A DNA stretch of 17,917 bases, from contig CAVCYP010000036.1 of assembly GCA_963606545.1 (NCBI GenBank), positions 1-17,917 on the forward strand, written 5' to 3'. Positions 14,417 through 17,917 of this stretch are shown here, piece after piece. Source of the stretch: UBA9732 sp963606545 (lineage in GTDB: Bacteria > Spirochaetota > Spirochaetia > Sphaerochaetales > Sphaerochaetaceae). Position numbers and translations under genes: made by a program. The notes under the pieces are model-generated. The model was not told where the DNA came from. It searched no databases and saw only the letters and a program-made list of their open reading frames with translations. How positions within the stretch are numbered: the stretch's first letter is position 1; the number at the start of each line of letters is the position of its first letter.

Positions 14417-15126
14417 TTAAAAATTGTAAAGAAAAAACCCATTTTTCCGAGACTACCAGAAAGAAGATTGTTCTTGTTGCCCTAATTCTTGCTTTGATTT
14501 TAATGGGTCTAATTGGCTGGTTTGTTGGACGTCCATTGGTTAAGTATATTTCTCAACCAGAGGACTTTAGAGCTTGGGTGGAATCCAAAGGCTTTGTCTC
14601 TAGACTTGCCTTCATTGGAATGATGGTTTTTCAAATAATGATAGCCTTAATTCCGGGTGAACCCTTTGAACTTGCCGCGGGATACGCATTTGGGGCCATT
14701 GAAGGTACAATTTTGTGCCTTGTTGCTTGTTCCGTTGGAAGCATAATAATCTTCCTCATAGTAAGACGTTTTGGAATGAAAATTGTCAGCATATTTTTCT
14801 CTGAAGAGAAGCTTGCAAAGCTTAAATTTCTCAAGACTAATCAAAAAAGAGAGATGCTGTTTCTAATTATTTATATTCTTCCAGGAACTCCAAAAGATAT
14901 TCTAAGCTATTATGCAGGCCTTACGGATATGAAATTTTTTCCTTGGTTTTTAATTAGTTTTTTTGGAAGAATTCCTTCCGTATTAACTTCCACCGTTGGC
15001 GGTAATGCGTTGGGCAAGCAACAGTATGTTGGAGCTATAATTGTATTTGTTGTCACTTTAGCCATAAGCGCCATTGGAATTTTTATTTACAACAAAATTC
15101 TTGCCAAACACAAAAACTCTGTGTAA
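14413..15126 (+). CDS. TVP38/TMEM64 family (DedA-like, VTT domain) membrane protein
   Basis: 237 residues with about six hydrophobic segments (near 17-37, 58-75, 82-115, 150-165, 175-195 and 212-232). The VTT/SNARE-associated domain is marked by GEPFELAAGYAFGAIEGT, the following helix-rich turn, and LPGTPKDILSYYAGLTDMKFFPWF, all typical of bacterial TVP38/TMEM64 proteins. Relatives act as lipid scramblases or are linked to membrane homeostasis; a specific role here is inferred only. It is translationally coupled to yfcE by a 4-bp overlap. The 77 bases after its stop hold a 7-bp hairpin (15138-15158) without a T-tract and then the start region of the lipoprotein gene, so read-through is possible. 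Confidence 0.88.
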   Translation: MIKNCKEKTHFSETTRKKIVLVALILALILMGLIGWFVGRPLVKYISQPEDFRAWVESKGFVSRLAFIGMMVFQIMIALIPGEPFELAAGYAFGAIEGTILCLVACSVGSIIIFLIVRRFGMKIVSIFFSEEKLAKLKFLKTNQKREMLFLIIYILPGTPKDILSYYAGLTDMKFFPWFLISFFGRIPSVLTSTVGGNALGKQQYVGAIIVFVVTLAISAIGIFIYNKILAKHKNSV

Positions 15127-15203
15127 CTTTCATCCAGCATTGAGGTTTTTACTCAATGAAAAGAGATCGCCATATTTAAGAGACCTCTGAAGGACGGTGA
15201 AAT

Positions 15204-16217
15204 ATGAAAAAATACTTTAACTTTTTGATTTTGTTGCTTGCAGCAATGGTTCTCTTTGTGTCATGTAACCAAGAAGAAGCAGCAGCTCCAAGAGCAACAA
15301 CAAAAGAAGATGATGCAATTGTTACTAGTGTTGTAGAAGATGTAAAAGCAACAAGTGAGGATGGCGACGCTGGACAGAAAGCCATAGGTCCATATTTAGA
15401 TGTGATTATAAATGGTCTCTTTGCTGGAGATGGCATCTCAATAGATGGTGTTAACATTAAATTTACAGACAAAGACTATAAGTACGAAACAGCAAAAGAA
15501 GAGAGCGTAAATTTTGAAGCGCTTCCGCTTACTGTCACATTAGACAACGTGGATATAGTATCTGGTGAATATGCAGGTAAGAAAGTCAGTGGAACCTTTA
15601 ATCTTACTTATGATGAAGAGAATCATAAGCAGGTAATTAAAGGTGAATTAACTGGTGGTGATATTGAATACACAGGGACTATAGAAGATTTCTATAATGA
15701 CGTTTTTAATGATCACATTATGTACAAGTTCGCAGAAGATTGCCTTGCACAAGGCATTACTCTTAAAGGTGATGAACTTAAGGTTTATGTAAAGGGCTCA
15801 ATTGAGTATGCTAAAGGTAAGGATGAAGCAGGAAACGATAATGGAAAAATTGCTTTCCAGAAGATAGAAATTACAGATTTCTCCCTCGAGACCAAAAAAG
15901 ATATTGCTCTTGAGAAGAACAAGTACTCCCTTAAAATAACTGGAACAACAAAACTTGACTTTACTCCAGATGAGGATTGTAGTGGCACAGAGCTTAAAGG
16001 TGCGGAAATCAAGGCTTCAATGAAGATGGGCATTTCCAATGAAACTGAGAAGCATAGCCTTGAGGTAAGTTCTTCCATCAATTACCCATCAAAACTTTCA
16101 GAGAAAATACCAGTTGATTTTGCAATTACTGATGCAAAAATTGACGATGAGTTGATTACTAATGAATCAATGACTCTTTTGATTGGGAAACTCCTAGCTG
16201 GTATTTTTAATAGCTAA
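15204..16217 (+). CDS. Predicted lipoprotein of unknown function
   Basis: 337 residues. The N-terminus is a lipoprotein signal: MKKYFNFLILLLAA, then the lipobox LFVSC with Cys21 as the lipidated residue. Phe at -3 fits the relaxed spirochaetal lipobox. Cys21 is followed by an acidic, low-complexity spacer (NQEEAAAPRATTKEDD). The rest is rich in alternating beta-strand patterns with many Lys, Asp, Glu and Thr residues (DNVDIVSGEYAGKKVSGTF, KGELTGGDIEYTGTI, then further strands), suggesting a beta-rich surface or periplasmic domain. I recognise no catalytic motif or family. AAGGACGG precedes the ATG. A strong terminator follows, so it is probably a single-gene unit. Confidence 0.75.
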   Translation: MKKYFNFLILLLAAMVLFVSCNQEEAAAPRATTKEDDAIVTSVVEDVKATSEDGDAGQKAIGPYLDVIINGLFAGDGISIDGVNIKFTDKDYKYETAKEESVNFEALPLTVTLDNVDIVSGEYAGKKVSGTFNLTYDEENHKQVIKGELTGGDIEYTGTIEDFYNDVFNDHIMYKFAEDCLAQGITLKGDELKVYVKGSIEYAKGKDEAGNDNGKIAFQKIEITDFSLETKKDIALEKNKYSLKITGTTKLDFTPDEDCSGTELKGAEIKASMKMGISNETEKHSLEVSSSINYPSKLSEKIPVDFAITDAKIDDELITNESMTLLIGKLLAGIFNS

Positions 16218-16237
16218 GTACTAATTAACGCTATTTC

Positions 16238-16282
16238 AGCCCTTGGTTTTAGACAACTCTAAAGCCAAGGGCTTTTTTGTTT
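16238..16282 (+). terminator. Rho-independent terminator of the lipoprotein gene
   Basis: AGCCCTTGG (16238-16246) pairs with CCAAGGGCT (16265-16273), extended by TTTAGA/TCTAAA around a CAAC loop, and is followed by TTTTTGTTT. It begins about 20 bases after the stop codon. Confidence 0.9.
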
Positions 16283-16384
16283 AAAAATTCCAATCAGCAC
16301 AGTGGCTATGGCCCCTATGAAACGAAAAAATTTTTTCCAAGTTTGGCACAAAACCATGTTTTAACAACTGAAAAGAGCTGCTTT

Positions 16385-16597
16385 TTATTTAATTACCAGC
16401 CAAAATCCGTCGCGCTTAGAGCCTACACGTCTAATGAAGCCTTTAGTTTGCAAAGCTTTGAGTGCTCGTTCAATTATACGAGTTGTAAGAGATAGCTTTT
16501 GTGCAAGAGTCTTTGCAGTCTCTTCTTTTGTCGTAAGAATGTAATCTAGAACCGATTTCTCCGTTTTTGATAAACCGACATTCAAACCGACATTTTC
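16385..16597 (-). pseudogene. C-terminal remnant of an AlbA_2-type (divergent AAA-4) regulator
   Basis: An open frame with no ATG, beginning after a TAA at 16598-16600. It reads EN-VGLNVGLSKTEK..., then a clear winged helix-turn-helix (ETAKTLAQKLSLTTRIIERALKAL) and the ending KGFIRRVGSKRDGFWLVIK. In-frame NVGL repeats before a wHTH with a 'RVGS..G.W.VI' ending are, from my knowledge of the family, the tail of AlbA_2/divergent AAA-4 domain proteins. The first 300 or more residues are missing; the promoter of the MFS gene now occupies their place. A TTG at 16585 could start a 66-residue protein, but no ribosome-binding site supports it. I call it a remnant; a small expressed DNA-binding protein is the alternative. 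Confidence 0.6.
16572..16595. repeat. 12-bp tandem repeat encoding NVGL-NVGL
   Basis: AAACCGACATTC followed by AAACCGACATTT: two head-to-tail 12-bp units. On the minus strand they encode the NVGL repeat in the remnant regulator tail. Confidence 0.75.
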
Positions 16598-16630
16598 TTA
16601 ATTGTAGAGATAAATCTGCAAACTATGGTG

Positions 16631-16643
16631 TATAATCCAAGAC
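16631..16643 (+). promoter_or_regulatory. -10 box of the MFS gene, leaderless geometry
   Basis: TATAAT (16631-16636) is followed after seven bases (CCAAGAC) by the ATG at 16644. No convincing -35 at 16-18 bases and no Shine-Dalgarno are seen. The TATAATCCAAG string is identical to that before the first chrA half. Confidence 0.5.
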
Positions 16644-17900
16644 ATGGATAAAAATACTAACACCAGTACAAAACTTGGCGGGCGCTTTTGGGTTTCCATG
16701 CTCGTCATTGGCCTGATGGGTCAAATTGCATGGGTTGTAGAGAACATGTACTTTAACGTGTTCATCTACAAGATGTTCAATGCTTCAGCCACCGATATTT
16801 CTTCCATGGTCATGGCTAGTGCCGTAGTAGCAGCCGTTACCACTATTGTCATGGGAGCCTTGTCAGACAAACTAGGCAAGCGAAAAGCCTTCATGAGCTT
16901 TGGTTACATTTTATGGGGTGTTTCAATACTCGTCTTTGCCTATATAAAGTCAGTAATGCTGACAATTGTCATGGACTGCGTGATGACCTTCTTTGGTTCT
17001 ACGGCAAATGATGCTGCCTACAATGCCTGGCTCACAGACAGAGGAGATAGCACTAATAGAGGAAAGATTGAAGGAATCAACTCTATGATGCCAATGATTT
17101 CTATCTTGATTGTTTTTGGCGGCTTCATGAGTTTTAATCTGGATATGCATTCCAGCTGGGTAACAATTTACTACATAATTGGAGCAGCAACGGTAGCCAT
17201 TGGAATTCTAGGATTCTTTCTGGTTGATGAAAAACAAGGGCTTGAAAAGGCTAAAGAGCCTTATTTTTCAACACTTACCTACAGTTTTAAGCCATCAATT
17301 ATTAAACAGAACAAAGAGTTATATCTTTCTTTAATTGCCTTTGCAATCTTTCAAACTTCTATCCAGGTCTTTATGCCGTACCTAATAATTTACTACGAAA
17401 AGAGCCTTGGTCTTGCTAACTATGTTTTAATCATGGCTCCTGCAATAATTGTTGCAGCTGTGGTGACAGCCTTCTTTGGAAAGCTGTATGACAGAATTGG
17501 TTATGAACAGAGCATTGTGATTGTAATTATCACCATAATGGCGGGTTATGTAATGCTGTACCTGTCTAAGCTTACTGCAATAGTCTTTGTTGGATCCATG
17601 TTCATGTTCTGTGGTTTTCTCATGGGAATGTCTACCTTTGGAGCCAAGATAAGAGACCAGATTCCAGAAGGCCGTTCTGGTCAGTTCCAGGGGTCTCGTA
17701 TCATTGGTCAGGTACTGATTCCTGGTGTAATAGGTCCTGCCATTGGTAGTTATGTGCTAAGAGACGCCCAGTACATTACCAACTCTGACGGCACAACCTC
17801 CTTCCTTCCAAATGAAAAAATATGGGCTGCAGCCTTGGGAGTAATAATTGTACTTGCACTATTCTTGGCTCTGACAAAACGAAAGAAACAGCATAGGTAA
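16644..17900 (+). CDS. MFS transporter, probably sugar type
   Basis: 418 residues with about 12 membrane helices, the normal size for a major facilitator. The helix 2-3 loop carries the MFS motif A form GALSDKLGKRKAF, and the matching loop in the second half reads GKLYDRIGYEQS. The opening (GGRFWVSMLVIGLMGQIAW, then VENMYFNVFIYKMF) and the acidic/asparagine-rich stretch around STANDAAYNAWLTDRGD resemble the MFS/GPH-like sugar transporters of fermentative bacteria. Substrate cannot be assigned. The C-terminus is basic (TKRKKQHR). It stands alone on the plus strand, with a -10 box seven bases before the ATG. The gene is complete; only 17 bases follow it in the window. Confidence 0.88.
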   Translation: MDKNTNTSTKLGGRFWVSMLVIGLMGQIAWVVENMYFNVFIYKMFNASATDISSMVMASAVVAAVTTIVMGALSDKLGKRKAFMSFGYILWGVSILVFAYIKSVMLTIVMDCVMTFFGSTANDAAYNAWLTDRGDSTNRGKIEGINSMMPMISILIVFGGFMSFNLDMHSSWVTIYYIIGAATVAIGILGFFLVDEKQGLEKAKEPYFSTLTYSFKPSIIKQNKELYLSLIAFAIFQTSIQVFMPYLIIYYEKSLGLANYVLIMAPAIIVAAVVTAFFGKLYDRIGYEQSIVIVIITIMAGYVMLYLSKLTAIVFVGSMFMFCGFLMGMSTFGAKIRDQIPEGRSGQFQGSRIIGQVLIPGVIGPAIGSYVLRDAQYITNSDGTTSFLPNEKIWAAALGVIIVLALFLALTKRKKQHR

Positions 17901-17917
17901 AGAAAAAGGGCTGCTGC

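Noticed and set aside
15138..15158. Terminator after the TVP38-like gene
   Set aside because: The 7-bp stem CATTGAG/CTCAATG is real, but no T-tract follows on the plus strand. I do not call it a terminator.

Overview
The window reads as a chromosomal segment of a moderately AT-rich spirochaete, probably of the Sphaerochaeta/Treponema type. The pointers are a lipoprotein with a relaxed lipobox, a pair of short chromate-transporter halves, a divergent sigma-like protein of a kind I associate with spirochaetes, and a hybrid-kinase cassette of host-associated anaerobes. The assignment is an inference; no rRNA or other strong marker is present.

Layout. (1) 1-1790 is an accessory region: the last 63 codons of a large serine recombinase, an Mrr-type restriction endonuclease, a folded non-coding element whose ends copy part of a tRNA, and tRNA-Leu(GAG) on the minus strand. 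(2) 1791-5216 holds an intergenic 9-bp tandem repeat, a bidirectional terminator, oligoendopeptidase F (pepF) with a 4 x 16-bp tandem repeat upstream, and the sigma-like protein. (3) 5424-7926 holds two overlapping chromate-transporter halves, divergent from a remarkable TrmD tRNA methyltransferase fused in one frame to an aminoglycoside-phosphotransferase-like kinase. (4) 8090-12952 is a sensory cassette: a secreted sugar-binding-like protein carrying a 5'-nucleotidase C-terminal-like domain, a membrane hybrid histidine kinase with two receivers, and a stand-alone HPt protein. (5) 12942-15126 holds a Cof-type HAD phosphatase, convergent with the HPt gene, then a yfcE phosphodiesterase - TVP38/TMEM64 membrane protein operon. 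(6) 15204-17900 holds an unrecognised lipoprotein with a strong terminator, the C-terminal remnant of an AlbA_2-type regulator, and an MFS transporter.

How parts work together. The secreted binding protein probably presents a ligand to the extracytoplasmic loop of the hybrid kinase. Phosphate would then run His371 -> Asp790 (second receiver) -> His62 of HPt -> a response regulator that is not in this window. The recombinase tail, Mrr and the tRNA-end duplication fit an integrated defence-bearing element beside tRNA-Leu.

Most notable: the TrmD-kinase fusion; a recurring promoter geometry in which the -10 box sits 6-7 bases before the ATG with no Shine-Dalgarno (mrr, first chrA half, yfcE, MFS gene), which implies leaderless mRNAs; a G9 tract plus a frame-shifting duplication at the end of the hybrid kinase, where loss of one G would restore a 4-bp overlap with the HPt gene; and the tRNA-derived folded element.
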